Shown piece by piece: positions 40,346 through 50,682 of a stretch of 64,000 nt of DNA. The stretch's first letter is position 1. Each line of letters opens with the position of its first letter. The stretch is from assembly GCA_030388825.1 (NCBI GenBank), contig CP128835.1:3032001-3096000 (forward strand). The letters run 5' to 3'. The stretch is from Rossellomorea sp. AcN35-11. Its GTDB lineage: Bacteria > Bacillota > Bacilli > Bacillales > Bacillaceae_B. The notes under the pieces are model-generated. The model was not told the origin of the DNA, did not search any database, and saw nothing but the letters and a program-made list of their open reading frames with translations. The position numbers and the translations under genes were made by a program.

Positions 40346-40756
40346 TTAACCAGAAAAAACCGTTAATGTTTGGAATAGTGCGGATGCCTGTGGCGATACC
40401 TGCTTTAGCACGCGTTTGCGCTCGTCATCCTCTAGATTTTCCATAGCCAGAAGGACCTCATGCAGCTCGTTTTGCAGATGATCCATTTCACTTCGAATAT
40501 GTTCGACCTGTTTCTTTAGAATCGCTGGATCTACTTCCACAGATTTCATTACCATCAATCGATCTTTAATTTCATTTAATGTCATGTTCATCTGCTGACA
40601 CTGTTCAATCAGCTTTAGGTCAGCTAATGCATCTTCATGGTAGTAACGGTAGTTATTGCGGGATCGATCACATTCCAATAATCCTATTTTGGTATAATAA
40701 TCAATCGTCCTTTTGGACACTTGACTGTGCTTCGATAGTTCTCCTATTCGATACAA
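40346..40756 (-). CDS. MerR-family regulator
   Basis: 136 residues. RIGELSKHSQVSKRTIDYYTKIGLLE is the winged helix-turn-helix, followed by NYRYYHEDALADLKLIEQC, the second wing. A long dimerisation helix (about 75-115) then ends with VSPQASALFQTLTVFSG. No Cys pair for metal binding is present in the C-terminal loop, unlike CueR or CadR, so the signal is unclear. The start is TTG 40754-40756. A 7-3-7 palindrome (40777-40793) lies just upstream and may be its operator. Confidence 0.78.
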   Translation of the reverse strand: MYRIGELSKHSQVSKRTIDYYTKIGLLECDRSRNNYRYYHEDALADLKLIEQCQQMNMTLNEIKDRLMVMKSVEVDPAILKKQVEHIRSEMDHLQNELHEVLLAMENLEDDERKRVLKQVSPQASALFQTLTVFSG

Positions 40757-40776
40757 CTTCCCAAGGACATCACCTC

Positions 40777-40793
40777 TAAAGTAGTATACTTTA
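40777..40793 (-). promoter_or_regulatory. Palindrome upstream of the MerR gene
   Basis: TAAAGTA-GTA-TACTTTA is a perfect 7-3-7 inverted repeat, 20 bases before the MerR start. MerR-family dimers bind dyads of this size within long-spacer promoters; autoregulation is inferred. Confidence 0.4.
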
Positions 40794-40988
40794 TTTAAGG
40801 TAAACCGTACAGTTAAACGTGATGGTTTTATGTAAAAACATTCAAAGAGTCAATGATGAAGGAATGTCTTCATTCCTTTATTCAATCGTGATAGATGGCT
40901 TCATCAAGCAATACCCATTTCTTGAGGGAATTCATATCGTCATTATCCCAGGTGACAAAGCTTTACAAGCAGTCCTAAAACTGAATAT

Positions 40989-41468
40989 TCAGGCCCGATT
41001 GGATTGCCCCTTTATAAGAGAGGGAGAGTAATGAAAAACAATGGAAAGCATGATCAGAAAAAGGCCGTTTGAGACAAATAGCCAAAAGAGAATGTCTCCC
41101 CCCGTTGTAGGAGAAGATGCGATAGTAGCGCTTATTAAAAGGTACATGATTCCAAACATGCAGAGATATAATGAAAAAACAGGATGTTTAAATAGTCTGT
41201 ACCCAAAGAGAACCAAAAGATAACTGGCACTCAACAGCATGATGCTGGGAAACAATGGTGAAAACTTTGCAGCGTATACGAAGAAATCAACTTCCACTAT
41301 TTTCTCTCCCATAGAAACAGTACCATGGATCATCTGACTGAATGGAGTTGAATACTTCCATTCCCATGGATCATCCAATAGCGCACTCCCTTCATACCAT
41401 GAAAACAACGAGCTAAACCCAAATACCAATAACCCCACACCCACCTGAGACCAATACTTCACAGACAT
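40989..41468 (-). CDS. DUF4306-like membrane protein (YjdJ-like)
   Basis: 159 residues with four membrane helices (about 8-26, 72-90, 100-118 and 125-145). A conserved-looking external loop WYEGSALLDDPWEWKYSTPFSQMI lies after helix one, which resembles B. subtilis YjdJ/DUF4306. Function unknown. ATG 41466-41468 with AGGAGAAAG upstream. A variant repeat AGAGGGACGCACCT (41486-41499) lies just before the gene. The 230-base gap 40757-40988 above it shows no supported gene. Confidence 0.6.
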   Translation of the reverse strand: MSVKYWSQVGVGLLVFGFSSLFSWYEGSALLDDPWEWKYSTPFSQMIHGTVSMGEKIVEVDFFVYAAKFSPLFPSIMLLSASYLLVLFGYRLFKHPVFSLYLCMFGIMYLLISATIASSPTTGGDILFWLFVSNGLFLIMLSIVFHYSPSLIKGQSNRA

Positions 41469-41671
41469 AGCTTTCTCCTTCCATAAGAGGGACGCACCTC
41501 AAATAGACACCTCATATAAAAGGAAATGTTTGTATCGTTGTATTCCGAACACTCCCTATATATTTGGTCCTTCCCTCCACTACATTAACTTATTTTACCA
41601 TATCCTTCGTTTTTTGATGAAGATTTTTCACCTTGGGAAACGGCATGGATCGCTGCTCTCCTGGAACCCAG

Positions 41672-41700
41672 AAAAAAACGCCAGGAAGTTTTTCCTGACA
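41672..41700 (-). terminator. Terminator after the small membrane protein gene
   Basis: CCAGGAA (41681-41687) and TTCCTGA (41692-41698) form a short stem; on the minus strand CGTTTTTTTC follows. Confidence 0.6.
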
Positions 41701-41705
41701 TTTCT

Positions 41706-41873
41706 TTATAAATGGCCTCCACCAAACCAGCTGCCAGCCTTTACACGTTCTTCCTCCTGCAATTGTTGTTCATTTTGATTTCCTGCTTTAAAAGAATGAT
41801 TGGAAAATCTGTTTCTGATCAGACCGCTCAGTATGCCGAAACCGACTGAGATACCTAAGATCCACCAAAGCAT
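41706..41873 (-). CDS. Small single-helix membrane protein
   Basis: 55 residues from ATG 41871-41873, seven bases after GGAGG; the ATG six bases earlier is too close to it. One N-terminal membrane helix (MLWWILGISVGFGILSGLI) and a hydrophilic tail rich in Gln/Glu ending GSWFGGGHL. No family recognised. It is the only gene between the DUF4306 gene and the siderophore operon, with its own terminator. Confidence 0.6.
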   Translation of the reverse strand: MLWWILGISVGFGILSGLIRNRFSNHSFKAGNQNEQQLQEEERVKAGSWFGGGHL

Positions 41874-41998
41874 AATCATCCCTCCTTAAAAGACCGGAAA
41901 ACTTCTTTAAATATATCTACGTTTAAAGGAAGGATAAGTTTCATTCTCTTTGAAATGAATTGGAATTAAATGAGGCAGGAATACTCTCAAACTTAAAC

Positions 41999-43195
41999 TT
42001 ATTCTAAATAGTGGAATTCAGGATGGGGGTGGGATAAGAAATCATGGTGAGAAATGGTCCATCCATATGCTCCTGCTAATGAAAAGACAATCAGGTCCCC
42101 AGCTCTCAATTTTTCCACGTAGTCCTTTCTGATAAGAACGTCATTGGGAGTACATAACTCTCCCGCCACTGTTACGTTTGTATTCTTTATTTCAGGACGT
42201 GGCAATGGATCATCGTACCAGTTGTCCACAGGATATATTGAATACGGATGGGTCATCTTCCATGCTGCCGGTAAACGCAGGTGATGGGTCCCCCCTCTTA
42301 CCAGTGCAAAGTATTCACCATGATTTTTCTTTACATCCATAACCTCTGCCACATAGTACCCACATCCCCCAACCATATAGCGCCCGAGCTCTAACACAAG
42401 TTGTATTCCGTTTGACGAAAAAGAAGACTCGAGTTTGTGGAGCCCTGCACTGAAAGCTTCCCAATCAAAAGGTTCATCGTCTTTCTGATAACTCACCCCG
42501 ATTCCTCCACCTGCGTTTAAAACCGTAGAGGTCAAAGAAAATTCAGACCTCCACTGGAGCATCTTCTCTTTACAGAACCGAATAAATCCGAGATGATCCT
42601 CTGCATCAAGGTTATTGCTCATTGCGTGAAAGTGAAACCCTTCAATTTCTACATAAGGGAACCGGGAAAGCTGGTTTAATAGAGATGGAATCCCTTCTTC
42701 TTCTATTCCGAACTGAGTCGGTACACCTGTCATTTTATGTGAACTCTTGCCCACACTATAAGAACTATTCACCCGCACTAAAACAGGAAGCTTTTTACCG
42801 GTACTACTTCCCAATCGATTGATGCGATAAAGGTCCCTTTCACTTTCTATGTTCATTGCCTTTACGTACCCTTTAGCGAGGTAGTCAATTTCACTGTCTT
42901 TCTTCGCAGGTGCCCCGAAAAAGACAGGCTTTGCAGAAAGTTTCCTTATCCTGACCAGTTCCCCTTCCGAGGCAGTGTCATAGCCATCGACCCAATCATC
43001 AATGGCCTGTATGAGTCTGTCATCCGGGTTTGCTTTCACGGCATAATATAAAGAGCAAAATGGAGGCAGGGAATTGCGTAAATATGTAACATGATTTTTC
43101 AAATTTTCTATGTCATATACATAGGCACATATCGGATCCCTCCCTCTCTTATTTATGACTGTTGGCATCCATGCTTTAACTGTACTTGATATCAT
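41999..43195 (-). CDS. PLP fold type III decarboxylase/racemase of siderophore synthesis (SbnH/SfaC-like)
   Basis: 398 residues. LYYAVKANPDD near 49-59 holds the PLP-binding Lys, FHFHAMSNN near 200 and NAGGGIGVSY near 236 the phosphate-binding loops, and AGELCTPNDVL near 355 the decarboxylase-type Cys-containing motif. The nearest families are diaminopimelate/ornithine decarboxylases and the siderophore enzymes SbnH (staphyloferrin B) and SfaC (staphyloferrin A, thought to supply D-ornithine). Starts four bases after the MFS gene ends, so it is the fourth gene of one operon. ATG 43193-43195 with GGAGTAGACT upstream. Decarboxylase versus racemase cannot be decided by eye. Confidence 0.8.
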   Translation of the reverse strand: MISSTVKAWMPTVINKRGRDPICAYVYDIENLKNHVTYLRNSLPPFCSLYYAVKANPDDRLIQAIDDWVDGYDTASEGELVRIRKLSAKPVFFGAPAKKDSEIDYLAKGYVKAMNIESERDLYRINRLGSSTGKKLPVLVRVNSSYSVGKSSHKMTGVPTQFGIEEEGIPSLLNQLSRFPYVEIEGFHFHAMSNNLDAEDHLGFIRFCKEKMLQWRSEFSLTSTVLNAGGGIGVSYQKDDEPFDWEAFSAGLHKLESSFSSNGIQLVLELGRYMVGGCGYYVAEVMDVKKNHGEYFALVRGGTHHLRLPAAWKMTHPYSIYPVDNWYDDPLPRPEIKNTNVTVAGELCTPNDVLIRKDYVEKLRAGDLIVFSLAGAYGWTISHHDFLSHPHPEFHYLE

Positions 43196-43198
43196 AGT

Positions 43199-44411
43199 CT
43201 ACTCCTTCCATAATTTTCGATTACTGCGGACAATGATGGTCGTAAACAGGATGGTACCGATTCCCATTGAAAGTCCCGCAGTATAAGCATTAAATGACGT
43301 GGCGATAAATCCGATCAGGATGGCCCCAAGAGGTATGTAGGCTCGGTCCATCAAGGCAATGCTGAGGACTCTTCCACGGAACTCTTCTGACACATTCACC
43401 TGAATAAGGATTCTGCTTAACGTTCTGTAATATTGACTGGTAAATCCGACTAAGAACATGAAGAGTAAAGCTAGATAATAATAACGACTAAACATTGTGA
43501 ATAACATCAAAGTTGTCCCAAAGGCAAGTGAAGACAATATCAGCCAGCGTCCCCCCATCATTCCCTGGTGAAAAGTAAGGAGCCCTGTCGCTGCGATCGC
43601 TCCTGCAGAAGATATGGATAGTAATAACCCGAACCCTTCCGGTCCGAGCCCCATCAATTCTTTTGAAAGAATGGGAAGCATGGTGGTATAGGGGAATCCA
43701 AAAATCATAGGGCCAATAGCCACTAATAAGATACCGAGTATCCCTGGTTTTCTTTTTATGTATTGAAAGGTTTCACGTACCGATTTCTTCCTTTGCTTTT
43801 TTCCCTTCTCTTTTTCACGTTGGGGAACGGAGATGGTGATTAAGGATAGTATGACAAGCAGTGTACCAATTGAAATCCAGAGCATCACATCTCCAGCAGG
43901 AAGATACCCAAGAAGTATTCCAGCCAATGCAGGACCGATCATTCTTGCAACGTTGATACAAGTTGTTTGAATGGTGATGGCACTTCCAAGCATTTCAACA
44001 GGAACGATATCTCCCAACAGGGCATTACGTATTGGCACTTCGTAGCTCATGAAAATAGACCTGATCGTAATGGCGAAAAGTAACAAGTAGAACGACGACT
44101 GTAGACCGATAATGATCGCGATTAATATCGTAGATAGAAAGATTCCGCTATATAGAATGAGAAGTGAGTTCCTTCTATTATATTTGTCCGCTGCCATCCC
44201 TGCCGAAAGAGAAAAAAAGAAAACCGGCAAGCAGCCTGCATGCATTCACAAACCCTAACGCCACTGCTGAATGGGTCCATTCGTAAACCACCCAATTCAG
44301 GATGGTAAGATCCATCCAATCTGATGATCTTACGAAAAAGCTCCCATATAAGAAGCGGCGGAAGGGACGTGATTTTAATGCAAGTTGTTGTTGTGCAGGA
44401 AATGTATTCAC
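43199..44411 (-). pseudogene. MFS siderophore exporter, frameshifted
   Basis: Twelve-helix MFS protein; the first frame ends NACRLLAGFLFF and the second resumes with LSAGMAADKYNRRN, the loop 2-3 GxxADxxxRR signature. The protein resembles the EntS/SbnD/SfaA type that exports carboxylate siderophores. An extra base in the A7 run 44212-44218 breaks the frame; with six the product is 403 residues. GTG 44409-44411 lies two bases after the stop of the upstream synthetase gene, so it is coupled. Given an otherwise intact operon a working exporter is expected. Confidence 0.82.
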
Positions 44412-44413
44412 GG

Positions 44414-46396
44414 TTATTTCTCTTTATATCCCAGTGGATTAGAGACCTGACTGTATAAATACTCTTGTGAAGGCCACATTCTCATCTTCGTCAACGCTTT
44501 ATGCTTTACTTCTTTCTGATATAAAAACGCTCTGTCTTCTTCTACATTGGCTGGAACAGTATATGTTAATGTGGTGAATGTATCTTCGCAAGAAACCTTC
44601 ACCAACGCCCAGAATTCACCTTCGAAAACACCTGAAGCCTCTACAAGAAGCCGGATGATTTCTCCAATATGACTTTGAAAGATCGTGTAATGGGCTTTCG
44701 AATACATTTCTTCTTTATTTCCTGTCATTGTCACACTTCCTGCCTGAAAGGCAGGGAGTTCAAGATGAGAATCTAATCTTTCTTTGAAGATCCTCGCTCC
44801 TCCCCAATCCCGGAAATAAAAGCGGACTGGCCTTCCATTTTTAAAGACAGGTACACTATTCTGAAGATGTCCCTCAAGGGCAACCCCATACTTTGTCAGT
44901 AGGGTGAGAAACCCTGGTATTGTAACAGATAAATAGTCCTTAAAAAATTCGAGGGCCCCCTTTTCTTTCGGTAGGTGTTGAGAATCGCAATATTCTTCCA
45001 GCAGTTCACCAAGTATCGTCCGCTCAGAAAATGGTGAGGAGGCATATAAACTGCTCCCGGTTATCATCACTTCCTGATCATCCAGATCATTTTCCCTGTT
45101 CTCTCTTATGACGACGGTAAGGTTTCTTCTTTGATCGTCTCTTTCTGATCTATACGTGTAACCGGCTATTTCATTAAGTGGAAGAAAACAGGATAGTTGT
45201 GATTCTTTATTTAATATCTCCGTCAACATATTGGTGAAGACGGTACTATTTAAAGCGGTCTGGCTTGAGATGGACCTTACAGTCGAAGTCATCTGGCTAT
45301 TGACAGCCAGTTTAATAAAGCGACTCGTGTTCTCGATTGGAAGAAGCGTTCGGAACGATGAAGTAGATTTACTCTCGACAGATAAGGATTCTAAAGGGAT
45401 GATGGTTCCCCTTTTGATTTCGTTTCGATAGATTGGTAGTAAAGCATGTTTATATTGCCATTCATGTATCGGTAAAAGTTGATATTTGGTGGGATCCAGC
45501 TTATTTACCTTCATGAATTCAAGGTAGGAAGGCATGATCTCTGAGAACGTCTCCTCTATAATATTGGGCACGAGTTCAGTCATATCGATCCCATCTTTCA
45601 AAACAGCCACAAAACAAATGTTACATGTTTGATGAAATTCAGGTGAATATGTGGCGACATCCTCAGGGGACATCCCTGTTTTCGTTTTAGAGCCAGGATG
45701 TAGGTGGTGTCCCTCTAAACTCAGCTGTTCAAAGAATGAAAGAGGGCTCCATTGTGGTTCTACCTGCTTCTTCATTCTGATGTATTCCAAGCTTGATTTG
45801 CAGGAAGTATCACCACATTCTTTCTTAAGTGTGTCAATCCATTCGGCATGGTAGGCATAGCCGAGTGATTGATTTACGGTCCCGTTGTCAAGCTCTTTTT
45901 GGAACTCTGCTGCTTCCCCTGAAAGATGTAAGAGAGAAATCAACTCGCTGGCTGTTCTTACTTTTCCATTTGAGTCCCTCGAAACCCAAAGAACATCTCC
46001 TTCTAGAATGACCCTTCGAAAAGCGAGTTCATCCTTAATTGGAAATAAAATCAAATACTCACCAAACGATTTCATTCTGTATGAGACATTTTCCTTGATA
46101 TTCAGGGTTTGAAGTTGATGTAAGAAAGGTTCCCATTCCTTATACACTTTCAATAGACTGGTGACATAGACTGAACCGATTCTCTTCAGCTGAACTGAAT
46201 CAGAATACAGTGAGTGTACATCTTCTCTTAATAATGATTCAGCAAGCTTGTTAAGGATGGACTTCCGCCCTTTATCCAAATGATTTATAAAGTGTTCAAC
46301 CAAATGAGGTTGATGGTCTTTCAAATAATGAAGGTATTGATTTTCTTCCTTTAACCATTGTCTTTTTGTCATTAGATCATGTTTATAGAGTGTCAC
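44414..46396 (-). CDS. IucA/IucC-family NIS siderophore synthetase (second)
   Basis: 660 residues. HPGSKTKTGMSPEDVATYSPEF near 230 is the ATP-binding block of NIS synthetases, LPIHEWQYKH near 310 the His-containing pocket, and ALEGHLQNSVPVFKNGRP with RDWGGARI near 515-540 the C-terminal FhuF-side signature. It joins a carboxylate such as citrate to an amine through an acyl adenylate. GTG 46394-46396, with GGAGAA upstream, overlaps the first synthetase gene by 14 bases. Together the two could perform the two condensations of a staphyloferrin A-like product. Confidence 0.88.
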   Translation of the reverse strand: MTLYKHDLMTKRQWLKEENQYLHYLKDHQPHLVEHFINHLDKGRKSILNKLAESLLREDVHSLYSDSVQLKRIGSVYVTSLLKVYKEWEPFLHQLQTLNIKENVSYRMKSFGEYLILFPIKDELAFRRVILEGDVLWVSRDSNGKVRTASELISLLHLSGEAAEFQKELDNGTVNQSLGYAYHAEWIDTLKKECGDTSCKSSLEYIRMKKQVEPQWSPLSFFEQLSLEGHHLHPGSKTKTGMSPEDVATYSPEFHQTCNICFVAVLKDGIDMTELVPNIIEETFSEIMPSYLEFMKVNKLDPTKYQLLPIHEWQYKHALLPIYRNEIKRGTIIPLESLSVESKSTSSFRTLLPIENTSRFIKLAVNSQMTSTVRSISSQTALNSTVFTNMLTEILNKESQLSCFLPLNEIAGYTYRSERDDQRRNLTVVIRENRENDLDDQEVMITGSSLYASSPFSERTILGELLEEYCDSQHLPKEKGALEFFKDYLSVTIPGFLTLLTKYGVALEGHLQNSVPVFKNGRPVRFYFRDWGGARIFKERLDSHLELPAFQAGSVTMTGNKEEMYSKAHYTIFQSHIGEIIRLLVEASGVFEGEFWALVKVSCEDTFTTLTYTVPANVEEDRAFLYQKEVKHKALTKMRMWPSQEYLYSQVSNPLGYKEK

Positions 46397-48272
46397 AGAT
46401 ATTCTCCTTTCCAGCTTGGATTAATGGATTGGGAGCCGAAACGTATACATTTTCTGTAAAGGAATCGGATATTCTCATTTTTATAAGTGATTTTAAATAC
46501 GTTGAAGGACTATATAATTCTTGTTCGAAAAGAGATGTATGTTTTTCAAGCTCTTTTTCATTCCTTAATTCTTCCATTGTGCGCTGAACGACTTCGGACA
46601 CGCTCTTCCATAAGAGAGCTTCTGACACATTAAGTTCCCTGACTATTCGGACGATGATCTCCCCCAGGTGATTGTGAAGGACGGCGTGTGAAAACATTTT
46701 ATAAAGATCCATGGATTGGGTAGTAAGTAAATTCGTTGAGTTGTTGATGATTCCTTTTGTTATGAACGACTCAGACCTTTCTTCCAGTATCCTTATTCCT
46801 CCGTTGTCACGAATGAATAACTTCTTAGGGGTGTTCTTTTCAAATATTACGATGGCGTTTTGAAGATGTGCTTCCAAACTGATTCCATATTTAACGATTA
46901 AATGAATCAAACCCGGAATGAGCGTGTCTGCATATTCTTGGATGAAAAGAGCAGCAGATCTATCTATTGAAACCCCTTTGCTTTTTGACCTTTCTTCAAT
47001 TAATTCTACTGCAAGGACCTTCCCGGTGACCGGAGAAGTGTTGATGAGAGATGCTCCGGGAACAGCAATTTCTTCTTTTCCCAGATGTTTTTCTGGATTC
47101 TCTCTTATGAGCGCCGATAAATTTTTTTCAAGATTTATAGATAATCCTTTATGCTCAGATTGGTAATGACCGCCGCTGAATTCAGATAGGAATTTTATTT
47201 TATTCCTTATCTCTTTATCGTGAATGGAAATATTATTCAATAATGTAGAGATGATCGGTCCGTTCTCAACGGACGCGGGCGAAACGATTCTTTTCGCACT
47301 AGTCATTTGAACATTCAGTGCTGTTTTAATATGGTGATGTGTTCGATTATTCGGCGATAAGGAGCGGAACGAGATAAGCGGCTTGTATGGAATCTTTGAA
47401 TCTAGCTCAATCAGTAATCCCAGATCCAATTCTTTTCTGTAGTGCTCTTTGATGGTGTGCTCGTATTGCCAGGGATGAACCGGTATGATTTCATATTCAT
47501 CTTCATCACGATGAACCTGTGTAATCGCTCTTCTCATTTCTTCTTTCAGGAAAGGGAAATCACTTATTAAGAGTTCCGTCATGTTACGGCCATCCTTCAT
47601 CTTAGTGAACTTACAGATGCTCTTGTGAATGGCTAGTGGAATGATATTTACACGGGTTCCCCATTCAGGGGCATACATCATTACTTCCTCATTTGACAAA
47701 CCAATCCGTGTCCTTGAACAGGGATGGAGAGTATGACCTTCAATGACCCATTGTTCTAAGTATGTTAATGGACTGAATGAAGAATCCTTTGTTTGTTCCT
47801 TTTGTAAAAAGATTAGAGTGTTGTCTCCGTCGGTGGATTTTCTTCTCAACGTCTCTGCTGTCAATGCCAGAGCATCGTTTGAAACACTGTTGTTCAGTTC
47901 TACACCAAGCTGCTCAAGCTTACCGCTTTCCGGCCCGTTTCCTTTCATCATTTCTTCCAAAAACTGAGCAGGGCTGTCAATCTCAACAACTTGGTTTCCT
48001 TTATGAAGTTGAATCGCCCCCCCTATTTCGATCTGCCCTAATAAATATGTATGTTTTACAGGAACGGTTATCATGCTTGTAAGGGTTGGTTGTATGTATA
48101 TTTTTTCAGCCCCGCCTTTTGTATCCCATGTGTAATTTACCACCCCTTCCCGAATGATGGCCTGGACAAGTTTATGTAAAATTCGCTTTTGAGACACAGG
48201 CAAGTTATCCTCTGCCATATGATAAACGTCACGATCCTTTAAGTATAATGAGTGTTCAGATAATGTGTTCAA
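46383..48272 (-). CDS. IucA/IucC-family NIS siderophore synthetase (first)
   Basis: 629 residues from TTG 48270-48272, preceded by GGAGGAG at seven bases; the longest ORF adds six residues that contain the ribosome site. HPCSRTRIGLSNEEVMMYAPEW near 185, IPVHPWQYEH near 265 and EAHLQNAIVIFEKN with RDNGGIRI near 485-505 are the family motifs. First gene of the operon, directly behind two Fur boxes. It activates a carboxylate and couples it to an amine in the cytoplasm; substrate type (A, B or C) cannot be fixed by eye. Confidence 0.88.
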   Translation of the reverse strand: MNTLSEHSLYLKDRDVYHMAEDNLPVSQKRILHKLVQAIIREGVVNYTWDTKGGAEKIYIQPTLTSMITVPVKHTYLLGQIEIGGAIQLHKGNQVVEIDSPAQFLEEMMKGNGPESGKLEQLGVELNNSVSNDALALTAETLRRKSTDGDNTLIFLQKEQTKDSSFSPLTYLEQWVIEGHTLHPCSRTRIGLSNEEVMMYAPEWGTRVNIIPLAIHKSICKFTKMKDGRNMTELLISDFPFLKEEMRRAITQVHRDEDEYEIIPVHPWQYEHTIKEHYRKELDLGLLIELDSKIPYKPLISFRSLSPNNRTHHHIKTALNVQMTSAKRIVSPASVENGPIISTLLNNISIHDKEIRNKIKFLSEFSGGHYQSEHKGLSINLEKNLSALIRENPEKHLGKEEIAVPGASLINTSPVTGKVLAVELIEERSKSKGVSIDRSAALFIQEYADTLIPGLIHLIVKYGISLEAHLQNAIVIFEKNTPKKLFIRDNGGIRILEERSESFITKGIINNSTNLLTTQSMDLYKMFSHAVLHNHLGEIIVRIVRELNVSEALLWKSVSEVVQRTMEELRNEKELEKHTSLFEQELYSPSTYLKSLIKMRISDSFTENVYVSAPNPLIQAGKENICDTL

Positions 48273-48293
48273 TTTTACTCCTCCTTCCAATAA

Positions 48294-48345
48294 TGAGAAT
48301 CGTTTTCAATTACAAAGTTTAAATGAAAATGATTCTCATTGTCAA
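48294..48345 (-). promoter_or_regulatory. Promoter with two Fur boxes for the siderophore operon
   Basis: TGAGAATCGTTTTCA (48294-48308) and TGAAAATGATTCTCA (48324-48338) match the 7-1-7 Fur box TGATAATNATTATCA with few differences. On the minus strand TTGACA (48345-48340) stands just upstream of the second box, which therefore fills the spacer of the promoter; a TTTAAA-like -10 follows. Iron-loaded Fur would block transcription. Confidence 0.8.
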
Positions 48346-48469
48346 TGAAAAATACGGAAATAAGGAAATAGTCCCTTTACCCATGGATGTATGAAGGGTG
48401 GTTAGCTTTATAATCGCCATTCAAATTATGCTTACTAAAGGCATATTAGAACGAGGAAGTTCATAACGA

Positions 48470-48507
48470 CAAAAAAACGCAACCCTTCTGTTTGAAGGAT
48501 TACGTTT
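48470..48507 (-). terminator. Terminator after the class B PBP gene
   Basis: AAACG with CCCTTC (48475-48488) pairs with GAAGG and CGTTT (48494-48507), with internal mismatches; on the minus strand TTTTTTTGTC follows. Confidence 0.65.
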
Positions 48508-48511
48508 ATAT

Positions 48512-50682
48512 TTATTCCTCTTCTGTTTCCTGATTTTCCGTTTCTTCAAGCTCTTCAGCATTTCGGACTTCTTCTTCGGTGGAAGAGTCAAAGTATCCGT
48601 CTTTTTCGTACTGTTTCTTCAGTTCGAAGTATTTGTCCATTGCCCGTTTGGCGATCGTTTTATTTACATAAGGATCTTTATTTTGATGAGAATATGGCAA
48701 CACGACAGAAAACGCCACTTCCGGGTTGTTGTATGGGGCATAGCCGACTAATGTGGTGTTGAACGTACTGTACTGTCTCTTTTCTTCGGGACTGTAATAA
48801 AAAGCCTCTGCCGTTCCTGATTTGGCTGCCGCGTCATAAGCCGCGTTTCTAAAGACTGTTGCTGTACCGTTCCCCCCATGTGTGACTTGATAAAAGCCAC
48901 GTTGAACTTGTTGAATTTCTCGTTCAGTCGCATCGATACGGTTCAAGACTTTTGGATCGTTCTCATATAAAAGCGGCCCCACTTTACCCCTTTCCCTGCT
49001 TGGTTCGCGAATTTCTTTCATGATATGAGGCTGCATACGATATCCGCCGTTGGCAATGGTGGAAGCGTATTGAACAAGTTGCATAGGTGTATATAAATCA
49101 TACTGACCAATGGCGAAGTCCATAAGTTTACCTGGTTTTTTTTCGTTTCCTTTTAGTCCCTCAACCTCACCCGGGAGATCTATTCCGGTTTTGACCCCTA
49201 AGCCAAACTGGCTGTAGTAATTTCTCATTGTATCAAATGCTTGGGGATTAATATTTAATGGTTGATTTGGACGATAAGTGGCATCTGCAATTTTAAAAGC
49301 TGTCTTAAACATGTACACGTTCGATGAAATTTCGAGAGCACCGATATCACTCAAGTATCTTGAACCACTGAACCAAGATTTCTTGACTTTAGTATCCTTT
49401 ATCTTAATCGGTTCATCATAAAGCACATCCCCGACGTTCAATGCCCCTGTCATATACCCCGTCAACACAGTCGCACCCTTAACCGCTGATCCTACTCCGT
49501 ATTCAGAGGTAAACGTTCCTAAAGCATAATCCTGCATCTCGGTCTTACCCTCGGCATTCTTGCCATATTTCTTTCCGACCATGGAAAGGATTTCACCAGT
49601 ATATGGATCCATCATCACAACAAATGCACGGTCGAGGAATGGGGATTCCCAGTATTGAGATGCTTGTTTACTTAATTCTTCCTCTACGATTTTCTCGATT
49701 TCTTTCTGCAGTTGAAGGTCGATGGTCAATACGACATCTTTTCCGCTGTGACCTTCGCTTATCAGCTTGGTATCTAGGACACTTCCTTTTTTTTGTTATG
49801 TACTCAATTTTTTCTTTTTGTCCTTTTAGCACATCTTCGTACTCCGATTCAAAATAGCTTGTTCCTACCCTGTCATTTAGAGCGTATCCGAGAGCCTTGT
49901 ATTCATTGACTAGTTCACTAGGAAGACCCTGCTGCGAGGTCGAGACTCTACCCAATATCGTTCTTAGGGTATGATCATGCACATATCTTCTTTCCCAGTC
50001 AGTGGTAACGTTTACACCTGGAAGTTCAGATAAACGCTCACTTACCCGTGCCATCTCTTCCATGGACACATCTTTATTTTTGATGATTTGTGGCGTAAGG
50101 GCATATCCCCGTATTGAATTCACGGAAGATAGCCAGTACTTCCTCTTCTTCCTTTGAGAATGATTCGATGTCTTTTTCGCTGATTCGTGCAAGCTGAAGC
50201 TCATATACCATTTTGTTGACGTCATCCTTTGACAAATCTTCATTGTCTTCCAGCTTTTTTAATTCTTCTTTGGAAACAAGCTTTTCGGCTTTTTCAGGAT
50301 GACTTAACAGCCAGAAATCTTTCCGGTCCCGATCTGTGATTTTATCTGTCTCCATATCGATATACACAGCTAAATCCCTTGCGACCTTCAGCATTTCCTC
50401 AGGCTTCGTCGTCTGTGTTCTCGTGTAAGTGATGGCATTTAAAGGAACGTTGTCCACAATCACATTTCGATACCGGTCATAGACCTTGCCCCTCGGAGGC
50501 GTTCCATTATGTGATTTAACGTTTTCGGTTCTTGCCACTTCTGCTTCATAATGGTTTCCCTGCACGATCTGTACAACCCCAAGACGAAGAATCAGAAGTG
50601 AAAATAGAAAAAAGACCGAAATAAACAATAGATTCATTCTCAATGGTACATGGGTTTTTTTCTTTTTCTTCTTTTCCTTCAC
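48512..50682 (-). pseudogene. Class B penicillin-binding protein (PbpA/PbpH type), two frameshifts
   Basis: Three frames together encode an N-terminal anchor (MNLLFISVFFLFSLLILRL, about 16-34), a dimerisation domain (VYDRYRNVIVDNVPLNAITY and GYALTPQIIKNKDVSMEEM) and the transpeptidase domain with GSAVKGATVLTGY (SAVK, SxxK type), SSNVYM (SSN) and AKSGTAEAF (KSGT). Extra bases lie in the C4 run 50107-50110 and the T8 run 49787-49794. Removing both gives 722 residues against 716 for B. subtilis PbpA, an elongasome PBP for rod shape. ATG 50680-50682. The C-terminal Glu-rich tail (EELEETENQETEEE) is typical of the family. Confidence 0.87.

Noticed and set aside
40819-41031. 70-residue plus-strand ORF in the gap before the DUF4306 gene
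   Set aside because: No ribosome binding site, no recognisable composition or motif, and it runs into the converging DUF4306 gene.
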